This document shows positions 15,624-24,799 of a DNA stretch of 36,110 bases, piece after piece. Origin of the DNA: Oscillospiraceae bacterium (GTDB lineage Bacteria; Bacillota; Clostridia; Oscillospirales; Ruminococcaceae); NCBI GenBank assembly GCA_017473015.1, contig JAFUNP010000011.1:1-36110 (forward strand), given 5' to 3'. Position 1 is the stretch's first letter; each line of letters opens with the position of its first letter. The notes under the pieces are model-generated. The model searched no databases. It worked only from the letters and a program-made list of their open reading frames with translations, and was not told the origin of the DNA. The position numbers and the translations under genes were made by a program.

Positions 15624-15743
15624 GTATTACATCAACCATTAGTTAAAATCCAATTTGTCTGATTGTTTTTCGGATGCCGTCATACCGTTGTAATATGTAC
15701 AGCAGTTTTACAGTTGATTATTACAGATAAGAAAAGTTTTTCT

Positions 15744-17315
15744 TTACATCAGCGGAGCCAGTACTTTCATTATCCGGCCAGTCAGTTTTGTGCGGATGCT
15801 CAGTTTTTTCACGGTTTCTTTTGTTACCGGAGCGCACAGCTGCTGTGTTTTTTCAAAATCTTCCACTATTTCCGGTATACAGTCGGTTTTGTACAGATAG
15901 GCGGCACATTCAAAATGATGATACAGGCTGCGGTAGTCCAGATTAATAGTGCCAACTACGGCTTTTATATCGTCACTGACAAATACCTTTGCGTGTACAA
16001 ATCCCGGTGTGTATTCGTATATTTTCACCCCGGAATCCAGCAGGGAAGAGTAGTGTGTTTTTGCCAAGGCGTATGGCGTTTTTTTATCTGGTATTCCCGG
16101 CAGGATAATCCTCACATCTACGCCTCTTTCAGCGGCAAATTTTATGGCAGTCTCCATTTCACTGTCCAGTATCAGGTATGGTGTCATTATATATACATAT
16201 CTGTCGGCTCGGTTGATTATATCCATATACACCCGTCGGCCCAGCTTGTCACTGTCCAGAGGGGAGTCACCATATGGTATCACATAGCCGTTGTGGCTGT
16301 AGCTGTCGGCAGTGTGGGAGATGTATTTCTGTATTTCGGCTTTGCCGCCTGCAATATTCCACATCTGAAGGAACATCAGCGTAAAGCTTTCCACGGCATC
16401 ACCCTTTATCATAATGGCGGTATCTTTCCAGTGGCCGTACTTTTCATAGCGGTTTATGTATTCGTCCGCCAGGTTTACACCGCCGGTAAAAGCTGTTTTG
16501 TTGTCAATAACCAGTATTTTTCTGTGGTCACGATAGTTGTAGTGGGTGGAAACAAATGGTGTAGCAGGTGCAAAAACTCTGCACTTTATGCCCAGATTTT
16601 GCAATCTTTTTGAATAGTCACGGGGCAGAGTAGTGAATTCATTGCTGCCGTCATACATCACCATTACATCCACGCCTTGCTGTGCTTTGCGTGCCAGCAC
16701 TTCCAGTATTTTTCCCCACATATAGCCTTCATCTATTATAAAGTACTCCAGCATAATAAAGTGTTCTGCCGTTTCCAGTTCTTCAAGTATCCGGCGGAAT
16801 TTTTCTTCTCCCAGAGAAAAATACCTCACATCGCAGTTTGAATATACCGGATGATGGCCGCTGCGCCGCATATACCCGGCCAACTGTGCTGTGGCAGTGC
16901 TTTCTTCTTTCAGCGCTTCAATGGTGTCCGGTTGCTGAGTGATAGCATTATTGGTATCTCTCATTATTTTCCCAAATTGGTATTTCAGCGCCCTGAAGCC
17001 CAGGTCACTGCGTGTATAGCAGAAAAAAGCTGACCCGAATAAAGGCATGGCAGAAATCAGCATCAGCCATGTTATTTTAGATGTGGGGTCTATGTTGCTG
17101 TTTATGATAAAGAAAGAAATTCCCACAGAAAGAACAGCATTTACTATGAAGTAATATGGTGAGTAGTCTTTGAAATACACCAGAAGTGATATCCAAAAAC
17201 ATATTTTGATTAAAAGCAGCAGAACAATGAGACCCAGACGGCTGAAAAGCAGTCCCATCAATCCTTTTTTGCCTTTATCTATAAGCGACAATACTTTTTC
17301 GTTGTTATTATCCAT
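15744..17315 (-). CDS. cls: Cardiolipin synthase (phospholipase D family)
   Basis: Joins phosphatidylglycerol molecules to make cardiolipin at the membrane. Two N-terminal membrane segments (about 28-47 and 55-72) and a third hydrophobic stretch near 82-98 are followed by two HKD motifs: HRKILVID (His264, Lys266, Asp271) and HAKVFVSD (His441, Lys443, Asp448). At 523 aa it matches the long Gram-positive Cls form. The conserved GGVNLADEYINR follows the first HKD motif and GTINLDYRSL the second. Ribosome site AGAGG. It stands alone between a MITE-like repeat and tatD. Another PLD enzyme with the same topology is conceivable but less likely. Confidence 0.9.
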   Translation of the reverse strand: MDNNNEKVLSLIDKGKKGLMGLLFSRLGLIVLLLLIKICFWISLLVYFKDYSPYYFIVNAVLSVGISFFIINSNIDPTSKITWLMLISAMPLFGSAFFCYTRSDLGFRALKYQFGKIMRDTNNAITQQPDTIEALKEESTATAQLAGYMRRSGHHPVYSNCDVRYFSLGEEKFRRILEELETAEHFIMLEYFIIDEGYMWGKILEVLARKAQQGVDVMVMYDGSNEFTTLPRDYSKRLQNLGIKCRVFAPATPFVSTHYNYRDHRKILVIDNKTAFTGGVNLADEYINRYEKYGHWKDTAIMIKGDAVESFTLMFLQMWNIAGGKAEIQKYISHTADSYSHNGYVIPYGDSPLDSDKLGRRVYMDIINRADRYVYIMTPYLILDSEMETAIKFAAERGVDVRIILPGIPDKKTPYALAKTHYSSLLDSGVKIYEYTPGFVHAKVFVSDDIKAVVGTINLDYRSLYHHFECAAYLYKTDCIPEIVEDFEKTQQLCAPVTKETVKKLSIRTKLTGRIMKVLAPLM

Positions 17316-17408
17316 GTTGCCTCTGAATATAATATTAATTTTATATCATGTAATAATATATTCAATTTATATCAGATTTGTGAAAAAACATGATTTTTCA
17401 CAAAAATA

Positions 17409-17436
17409 AAAACCGCCATTATGGCGGTTTTATTTT
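17409..17436. terminator. Terminator of tatD (minus strand)
   Basis: AAAACCGCCAT-T-ATGGCGGTTTT hairpin with A/T tracts on both sides, lying next to the tatD stop codon. Confidence 0.75.
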
Positions 17437-17437
17437 A

Positions 17438-18211
17438 TCATATGATATTGAATAACCTTTCGGCATTTTCTCTGGTGATGCGGATAATTTCATCCTTTTC
17501 CAACCCCAGCTCATCTGCCATTTTCTGTGCCACATAGTGCAGCATGGAAGAATCGCAGCGTTTGCCGCGGTTTGGTTCCGGTGCCATATACGGACAGTCT
17601 GTTTCTATCAACAGTCTGTCCAGCGGTACTACCTTCATGCTTTCCAAAGCGCGACGGGCATTTTTGAATGTGATTACACCGGTAAAACCGATATACAGTC
17701 CCATTTTTACCAACTGCTTACAGCTTTCCCGACTGCCGGAATAGCAGTGTACCACTCCACTTTTCAGCGGATATTCATTGAGAATTTCCAGTGTGTCCTG
17801 CATGGCATCACGGGTGTGGATAATCAGCGGTTTGTTATATTTGTTGGCCAGTTGAATCTGTTTTATAAAAGCCTCTTTCTGCACTTCCGGTGACCAGCTG
17901 TCATCATAATGGTAGTCCAGACCTGCTTCACCTACGGCCTTTACCTTAGGATTGGCAATCATTTCTTCAAGTTCTGCCATTATGGCTTCATCTCTGGCCT
18001 GGATTGCATCGTGTGGATGAATGCCCACAGAGCAGTACATAAAATCATTTTCTTCTGCCTGTTTTATTGCCAGACGACTGGAATGTATATCTGCCCCTAC
18101 ATTCATCACAGTACCTACACCGCTGTCCTGTATATGTTTAAGTATTTCTTTATAGTCACTTTTAAAAGAGTCATCATTATAATGGCTGTGACTGTCAAAA
18201 ATTTTTTCCAT
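17438..18211 (-). CDS. TatD-family metal-dependent hydrolase (deoxyribonuclease)
   Basis: A 257-aa amidohydrolase-fold enzyme; family members act as Mg-dependent DNases. Metal ligands are visible in order: DSHSHYND (His8, His10), GEAGLDYH (Glu), LIIHTRDA (His), VVHCYSG (His) and ETDCPYMAPEPNRG (Asp). Length is typical. Ribosome site GAGG 5 nt before the ATG. It lies 65 nt downstream of metG on the same strand, a common pairing in Firmicutes, but a terminator lies between them, so expression may be partly separate. Confidence 0.92.
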   Translation of the reverse strand: MEKIFDSHSHYNDDSFKSDYKEILKHIQDSGVGTVMNVGADIHSSRLAIKQAEENDFMYCSVGIHPHDAIQARDEAIMAELEEMIANPKVKAVGEAGLDYHYDDSWSPEVQKEAFIKQIQLANKYNKPLIIHTRDAMQDTLEILNEYPLKSGVVHCYSGSRESCKQLVKMGLYIGFTGVITFKNARRALESMKVVPLDRLLIETDCPYMAPEPNRGKRCDSSMLHYVAQKMADELGLEKDEIIRITRENAERLFNII

Positions 18212-18228
18212 AATACCTCTTTAAAACA

Positions 18229-18252
18229 ATACCCTGCCATCAGGCAGGGTAT
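18229..18252 (-). terminator. Terminator between metG and tatD
   Basis: ATACCCTGCC/GGCAGGGTAT perfect 10-bp stem. On the minus strand it is followed by TGTTTTAAAG. Confidence 0.7.
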
Positions 18253-18276
18253 TTATCTGTAAATATTCAGCCCGGA

Positions 18277-20232
18277 TTATCTTACTTTACAGCCAGGTGT
18301 CATGTCATCTACGAAAACTACCTGTGCACCACCGTCAGGAGTATCTGCGGACAGTACCATGCCTTCGCTTACAAAACCACGCATCTTTCTTGGTGCCAGG
18401 TTGTCAACGATAACAACTTTGTGACCTTTCAGGTCTTCAGGTTCGTACCATTCGTGGATACCGGAAAGGATTGTTCTTTCTCTCTTGCCGTCCCAGATTG
18501 TCAGGTTCAGCAGTTTGTCAGACTTTGGTACAGCTGTACAGTCTTTTACTTCGCCAACAATCAGATTTACTTTTGCAAAATCGTCATAAGTGATTTCTTC
18601 CACTTTTTCTTCTTCTGCAGCTGGTTCTTCTGCTTTTTTCTGTGCAGCTTCTCTTGCGGCTTTCTTTTCTTCTTCCTCTTTTGCAATTGCAGCCAGTTCT
18701 TTTGCAGCATCAATTCTTGGGAAGATTACTTCGCCCTTCTGAACTGTAACATTTGTCAGATGACCGAATTTTGCCAGTGTTTCGTATGTCAGGTCTTCAG
18801 CTTTGTAGCCCAGCTGAGCAGCAATTTTTGGTGTTGTGTTTGGCAGGTAAGCCTGCAGCAGTGTTGTTACAAAACGCATTGCTTCCACCAGGTTGTACAG
18901 AACTGTTGCCAGACGGGCTTTTTTGCTTTCGTCTTTTGCCAGTACCCATGGTGCTGTTTCGTCAATGTATTTGTTTGCTCTCTGTACTACTTTGAAAATT
19001 TCTGCCAGAGCCTGCGGGATTGACAGGTCATCCATGTATTTTTCTGTTTTTTCTGTCAGCCCTTCGCACAGAGCAATCAGTTCGTTGTCCAGCTCATCAG
19101 CTTCTCTGTCAGCAGGCAGTGTGCCGCCAAAGTATTTTTCAATCATTGCAGCACTTCTGGATACCAGGTTGCCCATGTCGTTTGCCAGGTCAGAGTTGAT
19201 TCTGGCAATCAGGCTTTCGTTTGTGTAAACACCGTCATTGCCGAATGGAACTTCTCTCAGCAGGAAGTAACGCACTGCGTCAACACCGTAGCGTTTGCAC
19301 AGAACCACAGGGTCTACTACATTACCTACAGATTTACTCATTTTACCGCCTTCCAGCAGAAGCCAGCCGTGACCAAATACGCGTTTTGGAAGTGGCAGGT
19401 CCAGAGCCATCAGCATTGCAGGCCAGATGATTGTGTGGAAACGGAGAATTTCTTTACCAACCATGTGGATATCTGCAGGCCAGTACTGGTCGTAGTCGTT
19501 GTACTTGTCGTTTTCATAACCCAGTGCTGTGATGTAGTTGGACAGAGCATCAACCCAAACATAAACTGTGTGGTCAGGGTCAAATGTTACAGGAATACCC
19601 CATTTAACAGTTGTTCTGGATACGCACAGGTCCTGCAGGCCCTGATTGATAAAGCTTATCATTTCGTTCTTTCTTGCTTCAGGCTGGATGAATTTTGGAT
19701 TTTCTTCATACAGCTTCAGCAGTCTGTCGGCATAGTTGGACAGTTTGAAGAAATATGCATCTTCTTTTGCTGCGTAAACATCTCTGCCACAGTCAGGGCA
19801 TTTGCCGTCTACCAGCTGGCTGGCAGTCCAGAATGTTTCACAAGGTTTGCAGTACATACCTTCGTAGAAACCTTTGTAGATGTCACCTTTGTCATACAGC
19901 TGTTTGAAGATTTTCTGTACAGCTTCCACATGGTAGTCATCAGTTGTTCTGATGTATCTGTCATAGCTGATGTCCAGCAGTTCCCACAGTTCTTTGATAC
20001 CTACAACGATATCGTCAACATACTGTTTAGGTGTTTTGCCTGCGGCAGCGGCCTTGTCCTGAATTTTCTGACCGTGTTCGTCTGTACCTGTCAGATACAT
20101 TACATCGTAACCTTGCAGGCGTTTGTATCTTGCCAGAGCGTCGCATGCTACTGTTGTGTAGCTGTGACCGATGTGCAGATTATCAGATGGATAATAAATC
20201 GGTGTGGTTATATAGAATTTTTTTCTTTCCAT
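18277..20232 (-). CDS. metG: Methionyl-tRNA synthetase
   Basis: Charges tRNA-Met (including initiator); class I synthetase of 651 aa. The HIGH motif is at 20-23 and KMSKS in GGKMSKSVGN near residue 300. One zinc knuckle CKPCETFW...CPDCGRD is present (about 128-150). After the anticodon-binding helices, an Ala/Glu/Lys-rich linker (about 510-545) leads to a C-terminal tRNA-binding domain (DFAKVNLIVGEVKDC...LAPRKMRGFVSEGMVL), which normally mediates dimerisation. Ribosome site GAGAGG. Controlled by a methionine T-box upstream. Confidence 0.97.
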   Translation of the reverse strand: MERKKFYITTPIYYPSDNLHIGHSYTTVACDALARYKRLQGYDVMYLTGTDEHGQKIQDKAAAAGKTPKQYVDDIVVGIKELWELLDISYDRYIRTTDDYHVEAVQKIFKQLYDKGDIYKGFYEGMYCKPCETFWTASQLVDGKCPDCGRDVYAAKEDAYFFKLSNYADRLLKLYEENPKFIQPEARKNEMISFINQGLQDLCVSRTTVKWGIPVTFDPDHTVYVWVDALSNYITALGYENDKYNDYDQYWPADIHMVGKEILRFHTIIWPAMLMALDLPLPKRVFGHGWLLLEGGKMSKSVGNVVDPVVLCKRYGVDAVRYFLLREVPFGNDGVYTNESLIARINSDLANDMGNLVSRSAAMIEKYFGGTLPADREADELDNELIALCEGLTEKTEKYMDDLSIPQALAEIFKVVQRANKYIDETAPWVLAKDESKKARLATVLYNLVEAMRFVTTLLQAYLPNTTPKIAAQLGYKAEDLTYETLAKFGHLTNVTVQKGEVIFPRIDAAKELAAIAKEEEEKKAAREAAQKKAEEPAAEEEKVEEITYDDFAKVNLIVGEVKDCTAVPKSDKLLNLTIWDGKRERTILSGIHEWYEPEDLKGHKVVIVDNLAPRKMRGFVSEGMVLSADTPDGGAQVVFVDDMTPGCKVR

Positions 20233-20314
20233 GATGTTTTCCTCTCATTATGGTTTTATTTTTATAAACTTTGTTGTCCGGGTGCAACGGGCAGGCTGCA
20301 GTCTACACCCATAC

Positions 20315-20607
20315 TGCAATAAAAAAACTCCCGTTCCTGAAAATTGCTTTTCAGGGACGAGAGCAAATAGCTTCGTGTTACCACCCTAATTCACCCATAC
20401 CTCACGATATGAGCCTTATCAGCTGCATAATAATTCAACAGCTTATCACTGTAACGGGTGAACCCGTCGTAGCCTTGGTATAAATACTTCGGTACGCAGC
20501 TCCGAGACCATCTTCAACACATTTTTATGCACCCGTTTTCAGCTGCCCGGGCTCTCTGGAGCATATCCATATGTTTACTCTTCTCTTCATTGCCTTTATC
20601 AATATTA
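20315..20607 (-). ncRNA. T-box leader (methionine) of metG
   Basis: Read on the minus strand. The T-box AGGGTGGTAACACG lies at about 20373-20386. The specifier loop GAAG-ATG-GTC gives Met codon AUG (20509-20511). Stem I begins with CCAGAGAGCCCGGGCAGC. The terminator GTCCCTGAAAA-GCAA-TTTTCAGGAAC followed by a T7 tract spans about 20320-20358. Uncharged tRNA-Met should favour read-through into metG. Confidence 0.92.
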
Positions 20608-20613
20608 ATGAAA

Positions 20614-20642
20614 ATTATACAACCCTTTGCTGTTTTTGTCAA
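20614..20642 (-). promoter_or_regulatory. Promoter of the metG T-box transcript
   Basis: On the minus strand: -35 TTGACA (20637-20642), 17-bp spacer, -10 TATAAT (20614-20619). Both boxes are full consensus. Confidence 0.88.
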
Positions 20643-20671
20643 TATTTTCACGAAATCAGCAGGCGATACAA

Positions 20672-21709
20672 TTATTTTTTGCGTTTTTTGATTTTTGTTC
20701 TCAGCTTCATGGCTGTGTCAATCAGCTTTTCATACAGCTTGTCAAAAGTAATGGTAAACTCACCGGCAGTTTCTACTATTTCACCTGTAAAGTTTGATTT
20801 GAAATCCAGTATTCTGTACAGTGCTTCGCTGTCTTCCGGTCTTGGTGCCACACCCTGCATGTCATAAGTATGGCAGTCGCCCTCCAGCGCCCACAGCATC
20901 AGGTATTTCTGAAGCAGATAGGTAGGGCGCAGATTTCGCATCTGGTCGTTGGAGCATCCGTACACATGGCTGGTAGTTCCGGCGTACTGTACAGCCACAC
21001 CGCCGCACAGAGCATCGCCGTCAGGGGAATAGCACATATACAGTCGGCAGTTGTCGCCCAGACCGTTCAGCATTTTTACAAAATATTCTTTGGGGCGCAC
21101 TGCAAATTTCTGTCTTACGCCTGTTTCTGAATAAATTCTGTAAAAATCGTCAAGCCCTTCAAGACCCAGATTTTTACAAACAACACCTTTTTTCTCAGGG
21201 TAACGCAGGTAGTATCTGGTGTCGCGGTTCATGGCCTTCATCAGCTGGTCTTCATTCATACCTTTGATGTATCTCAGCATATAATTGTATCTCGGCTGGA
21301 TAGTATCGTGGAACGGCGCATGTTCTTTTATTTTCAGACCACAGCTTCTGAACAGTTCTATTGTTTCTGCATCATCCACCATAACCAGAGGGTCCATGAT
21401 GAATGTGTAAGCCTTGTGTTTTCTGGCCAGCACCTTTACGCCTTCCATCAGGTCTTTTATCACAGCGGTATCGGTGTAATCACACACAGGGCCACGGCAT
21501 GCATACATCATTGTCTTGATACCGAATTTTCTGATAAGTACAAAAATACCGCCCACAATTTTACCGTTTTCATCACGGCTTACTACCACTTCGTTGTCCC
21601 ATTCTGTTTTTACCAGACCCCAGCGAGGGCTCTGCTGAAAAGCACCATGAGGGTGGCTTTCACAGAAAGCGTCAAATTCATCATATCTCTCTTTGTTCAG
21701 TATTTCCAT
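20672..21709 (-). CDS. FemAB-family peptidoglycan branch aminoacyltransferase-like protein
   Basis: A 345-aa protein of the FemA/FemB/FmhB (MurM) type, which adds amino acids from aminoacyl-tRNA to the lipid II side chain to form the wall cross-bridge. Family marks are AFQQSPRWGLVKTEW (residues 23-37), two tandem GNAT-like halves, LMKAMNRDTRYYLR near residue 160, ALCGGVAVQYAG, HVYGCSNDQMRNLRPTYLLQKYLMLWALEGDCHTYDM and a very basic C-terminus. The coiled-coil hairpin of staphylococcal Fem proteins is not obvious. No signal peptide. A possible TGG-TATACT -10 lies on the minus strand near 21769. Which residue is added is unknown. Confidence 0.85.
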   Translation of the reverse strand: MEILNKERYDEFDAFCESHPHGAFQQSPRWGLVKTEWDNEVVVSRDENGKIVGGIFVLIRKFGIKTMMYACRGPVCDYTDTAVIKDLMEGVKVLARKHKAYTFIMDPLVMVDDAETIELFRSCGLKIKEHAPFHDTIQPRYNYMLRYIKGMNEDQLMKAMNRDTRYYLRYPEKKGVVCKNLGLEGLDDFYRIYSETGVRQKFAVRPKEYFVKMLNGLGDNCRLYMCYSPDGDALCGGVAVQYAGTTSHVYGCSNDQMRNLRPTYLLQKYLMLWALEGDCHTYDMQGVAPRPEDSEALYRILDFKSNFTGEIVETAGEFTITFDKLYEKLIDTAMKLRTKIKKRKK

Positions 21710-21815
21710 TTTTGTATTTCCTTATATATATTTCATTTATTATTAGCTGTTTTATATGTCACCAGTAAAGTATACCACAAGATTGTGAAATTTAACAGAT
21801 ATTTTTTATAATAAA

Positions 21816-21844
21816 TTGACATTATCTGCATTATTTGATAAATT
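21816..21844 (+). promoter_or_regulatory. Promoter of the toroid lipoprotein gene
   Basis: -35 TTGACA (21816-21821), 17-bp spacer, -10 TAAATT (21839-21844). Confidence 0.65.
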
Positions 21845-21892
21845 ATTAGGTATGACTTTTAATTTGGTATGGATACATACCACGGAGGAAAA

Positions 21893-23125
21893 ATGAAAGC
21901 TTTTAGAAAAATTGCTGCATTGGTGATGACTGTTATCATGGCTGTGTCCATGGCCGGCTGCCACTTTCAGGTTGGCGTTGAAGATGACGGCACACAGACA
22001 CATATCGTGGAGGGCATCAACAAAGCAGGTAAATATCTGGTGAAAAAAATTACCAGTCCTACTTATGGCGATGAAACTGCAATTATCGCACTGAACAGAA
22101 GTACTTATATCGACTATTGGCACAACCGCAGTGAACTGTACGAACAGGGTCTGGACCATGTCGTTCAGTCAAACGGCAGTTATCTGGGCAAAAACGGCGA
22201 AATCTACTACGACGGTTATCCGGAAGTAATCCTGGCTCACACTGCAGTAGGCGTTCTGGCAGACAAAGCGTCTTCCACTATCCTCACACAGGGTATCAGC
22301 TATGATGAGGCTCTGATGAAGGGCGGCATACTTAATAAAGTGGAAGCTCTGACAGCACTGGAATGCGGCAAATACGAAATTTACGAAAAAGGTGATATCA
22401 CCCGTCAGGACCTGATTGATTTTGCGATGGAACTGCAGAAGGCTGATGGCTCCTTCGGCTATGACAATATGGCTGCAGACGGTGTGACAAAAATTAAGCT
22501 GACAGCTGCAGCTGTTACATCACTGGCGCTCACAGAAGAAGCTGGCGATGTGGAATCAGCTGTGAAAGCGGGTGTTGATTACCTGCTGGCAAATATAACA
22601 GAAAACGCCACCCCTGATGAAATCACATCCACTATTATTGCACTGAATACAGCCGGCATTTCTGCTATGGATGTAAACGGTGCTGACCTGACACAGTGGC
22701 TGCTGAAATATCAGAGAGAAGACGGTTCATGTACATTTGATGAAACGGCCAAAAAAGGCAACGCCACAGACACAGCAGTAGTGCTGCTTGGTCTGGCCAG
22801 CCAGTACCGCTTCAACACTGGTTTGTCTTCTGTTTATGACATGAGAGATGTACTTGGTGGTACACATAACAAACTGAGCCCTATCTGGCAGCGGAATATG
22901 AAAATGATGACCTACTTCCTGTATGCAGCTATTGTCTTCCTGGTAGGTATCTATATCACTTCCAGAGTAAGAATCCGGAAATGGAAAAAAATGGGCATTT
23001 ATGACTACGAAAGAAACTGTATGCTGCTGCCACATGAAGTGGAGGAACGCGACAGAAAGCTGGCTGCAGAAAAAGCCGCAGCAGAACGGGCACGGAAAGA
23101 AGAATCTGATAAAGAAGCAGAATAA
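21893..23125 (+). CDS. Lipoprotein with prenyltransferase/terpenoid-cyclase-like alpha-toroid repeats
   Basis: A 410-aa exported protein. The signal peptide (KIAALVMTVIMAVSMAGC) ends in a lipobox with Cys20. The body (about 75-320) contains helix pairs of the squalene-cyclase/prenyltransferase toroid type, seen as DFAMELQKADGSFGY...TAAAVTSLAL and WLLKYQREDGSCTF...TDTAVVLLGLAS. A membrane helix follows (MTYFLYAAIVFLVGIYI, about 341-360), then a ~50-residue highly charged tail rich in Arg/Glu/Ala. Similar toroid folds in Gram-positive surface proteins can bind cobalamin or other ligands; no catalytic DxDD motif is visible, so a cyclase is unlikely. Start at ATG 21893 because GGAGG is 5-6 nt upstream. 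Function unknown. Confidence 0.72.
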   Translation: MKAFRKIAALVMTVIMAVSMAGCHFQVGVEDDGTQTHIVEGINKAGKYLVKKITSPTYGDETAIIALNRSTYIDYWHNRSELYEQGLDHVVQSNGSYLGKNGEIYYDGYPEVILAHTAVGVLADKASSTILTQGISYDEALMKGGILNKVEALTALECGKYEIYEKGDITRQDLIDFAMELQKADGSFGYDNMAADGVTKIKLTAAAVTSLALTEEAGDVESAVKAGVDYLLANITENATPDEITSTIIALNTAGISAMDVNGADLTQWLLKYQREDGSCTFDETAKKGNATDTAVVLLGLASQYRFNTGLSSVYDMRDVLGGTHNKLSPIWQRNMKMMTYFLYAAIVFLVGIYITSRVRIRKWKKMGIYDYERNCMLLPHEVEERDRKLAAEKAAAERARKEESDKEAE

Positions 23126-23173
23126 TTTATCAGAATTTTACATTTATAGATGTATTATTTTTACTGCCATAGA

Positions 23174-23201
23174 TTGACATTTTATACTATAGTGGTATAA
23201 T
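23174..23201 (+). promoter_or_regulatory. Promoter upstream of the MATE exporter
   Basis: -35 TTGACA (23174-23179), 16-bp spacer, -10 TATAAT (23196-23201). Confidence 0.75.
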
Positions 23202-23221
23202 TAATAACAGAGAAAACTTAA

Positions 23222-23256
23222 GAGCGATGTAAAACAGAGTTTTACGTCGCTTTTAT
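23222..23256 (+). terminator. Hairpin terminator or attenuator in the MATE leader
   Basis: AGCGATGTAAAA pairs with TTTTACGTCGCT (one G:T) and a TTTT tract follows. It lies only about 15 nt after the predicted transcription start and about 70 nt before the MATE start codon. It may be an attenuator, or the end of the preceding gene's message. Confidence 0.6.
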
Positions 23257-23323
23257 ATGTTATTTATAAATATTCATGCTTATCAGCTTGGTTATTATGA
23301 ATATAAGAAAGCGAGGAAAAATT

Positions 23324-24718
23324 TTGAGCAGTAAAACACGAAATCTTATTGATGAAAATGTAAGACCCTCAACCACTATTCTGTTGCTGGCATGGCCTGT
23401 TTTTGTAGAACAGGTGTTGTCTACATTGGTTCACTCAGTTGATACTGCCATGGTAGGCTCACTGGGTGCGGTAGCTACAGCAGCTGTATCTATCAGTGGT
23501 TCACCTATGATGCTTATCAACGGCATTGTAATGTCATTTGGCATGGGTTTTACAGCACTTATTGCCCGTATGGTTGGCGCACAGAACTATGAAAGAGCAA
23601 ATTCTCTTATCCGTCAGGCTCTGACCACAGTACTTATGCTGGGTATTCCCATGGCGCTGATTTGTTTTGCTTTGTCAGAAAAAATCCCTATGTGGATGGG
23701 TGCTGAACCTGATGTACTTGTGCTGGCTGCCGGTTATAACAGAATTATGGCTTACGGTATGCTTTTCCGTACACTGACAATGGTTCTTTCTGCTATTTAC
23801 CGCGGTTATGGTGATACAAAAACACCTATGCTTATAAACACAGCAGTAAACCTGGCAAATGTAGTAGGCAACTATTTTCTGATTTATGAACCACATGATG
23901 TAACTGTCTTTGGCAACACATTCCATGTATGGGGCGCCGGCTGGGGCGTAAATGGTGCTGCTGCCTCAACATCCGGTACTATTGCAATTGGTGCCATAAT
24001 CCTGCTGGTTATGACATTTACACGAGATACAAAACTGAAAATTTCTATGAAGGACAGCTTTAAGCTTGTGAAAGAAGACATGCAGGCTGTTACAAAAATC
24101 AGCATTCCTCTTATGGGGGAACGCTTTGTAATGGGTGCTGCTTCTGTAGTTATAGCTTCCACAGTTGCATCTCTGGGTACCATCGCAGTTGCTTCCAACT
24201 CCCTGGCATCTACAATTGAATCCTTCTGTTTTATGCCTGGCTTTGCTTTTGCATCTGCCGCTACCACACTTACCGGTCAGTCATTGGGTGCAGAACGCCC
24301 TGACCTTGGTGAAAGATATGTTGCCACATGTATAAAAATGGCCACAGTTATCATGCTTGTTGGTTCCATTCTTATGGCAATCTTCTCTCCACAGATTATC
24401 TCCCTGTTCACACCTGATGCCCAGGTTATTAAAACAGGCAGCGAGCTGGTAAAACTGCTGGCTACTATCCAGGTGCCATACATAATTTCACAGATTCACT
24501 CCGGTGCTCTCCGTGGTGCAGGTGACACCCGTATTCCGTTCTATATCACCCTGGCATCTATGTGGGGGGTTCGTGTAGTGGGCGCTACAATATTTATCCG
24601 TGTTCTCGGTCTGGGTATCCATTGGGTTATCGTTGCTATGAATACAGATAATGTTGTGCGTATGATTCTTTTCTGGCTGCGTTATAAACGGGGCGCATGG
24701 AAAGAACTCAGATTCTGA
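23324..24718 (+). CDS. MATE-family multidrug efflux transporter
   Basis: A 464-aa, twelve-helix antiporter that exports cationic drugs or metabolites using Na+ or H+ gradients. The two six-helix halves are visible. The first starts at TTILLLAWPVFVEQVLSTLVHSVDTAMVGSLG and the second at DMQAVTKISIPLMGERFVMG, with GFAFASAATTLTGQSLGAERP and SGALRGAGDTRIPF typical of the NorM/DinF group. I choose the TTG at 23324 as start because GCGAGG lies 7 nt upstream. In-frame ATGs at 23276 and 23297 have no ribosome site and would add residues that do not resemble MATE N-termini. The substrate is unknown. Confidence 0.88.
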   Translation: MSSKTRNLIDENVRPSTTILLLAWPVFVEQVLSTLVHSVDTAMVGSLGAVATAAVSISGSPMMLINGIVMSFGMGFTALIARMVGAQNYERANSLIRQALTTVLMLGIPMALICFALSEKIPMWMGAEPDVLVLAAGYNRIMAYGMLFRTLTMVLSAIYRGYGDTKTPMLINTAVNLANVVGNYFLIYEPHDVTVFGNTFHVWGAGWGVNGAAASTSGTIAIGAIILLVMTFTRDTKLKISMKDSFKLVKEDMQAVTKISIPLMGERFVMGAASVVIASTVASLGTIAVASNSLASTIESFCFMPGFAFASAATTLTGQSLGAERPDLGERYVATCIKMATVIMLVGSILMAIFSPQIISLFTPDAQVIKTGSELVKLLATIQVPYIISQIHSGALRGAGDTRIPFYITLASMWGVRVVGATIFIRVLGLGIHWVIVAMNTDNVVRMILFWLRYKRGAWKELRF

Positions 24719-24724
24719 TAAATT

Positions 24725-24755
24725 AATGCCAATCCTTTGGGACTGGCATTTTTTT
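24725..24755 (+). terminator. Terminator after the MATE gene
   Basis: AATGCCA...TGGCATT stem with an inner CC/GG pairing, followed by TTTTTTT. Confidence 0.75.
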
Positions 24756-24799
24756 GTGCAGTGAAATATGATATAATAAGACGGGAGGGGAGAGATAGT

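Noticed and set aside
18421-20322. Long plus-strand open frames opposite metG
   Set aside because: Cys/Phe/Gln-rich translations antisense to a clear synthetase gene; no start signals.
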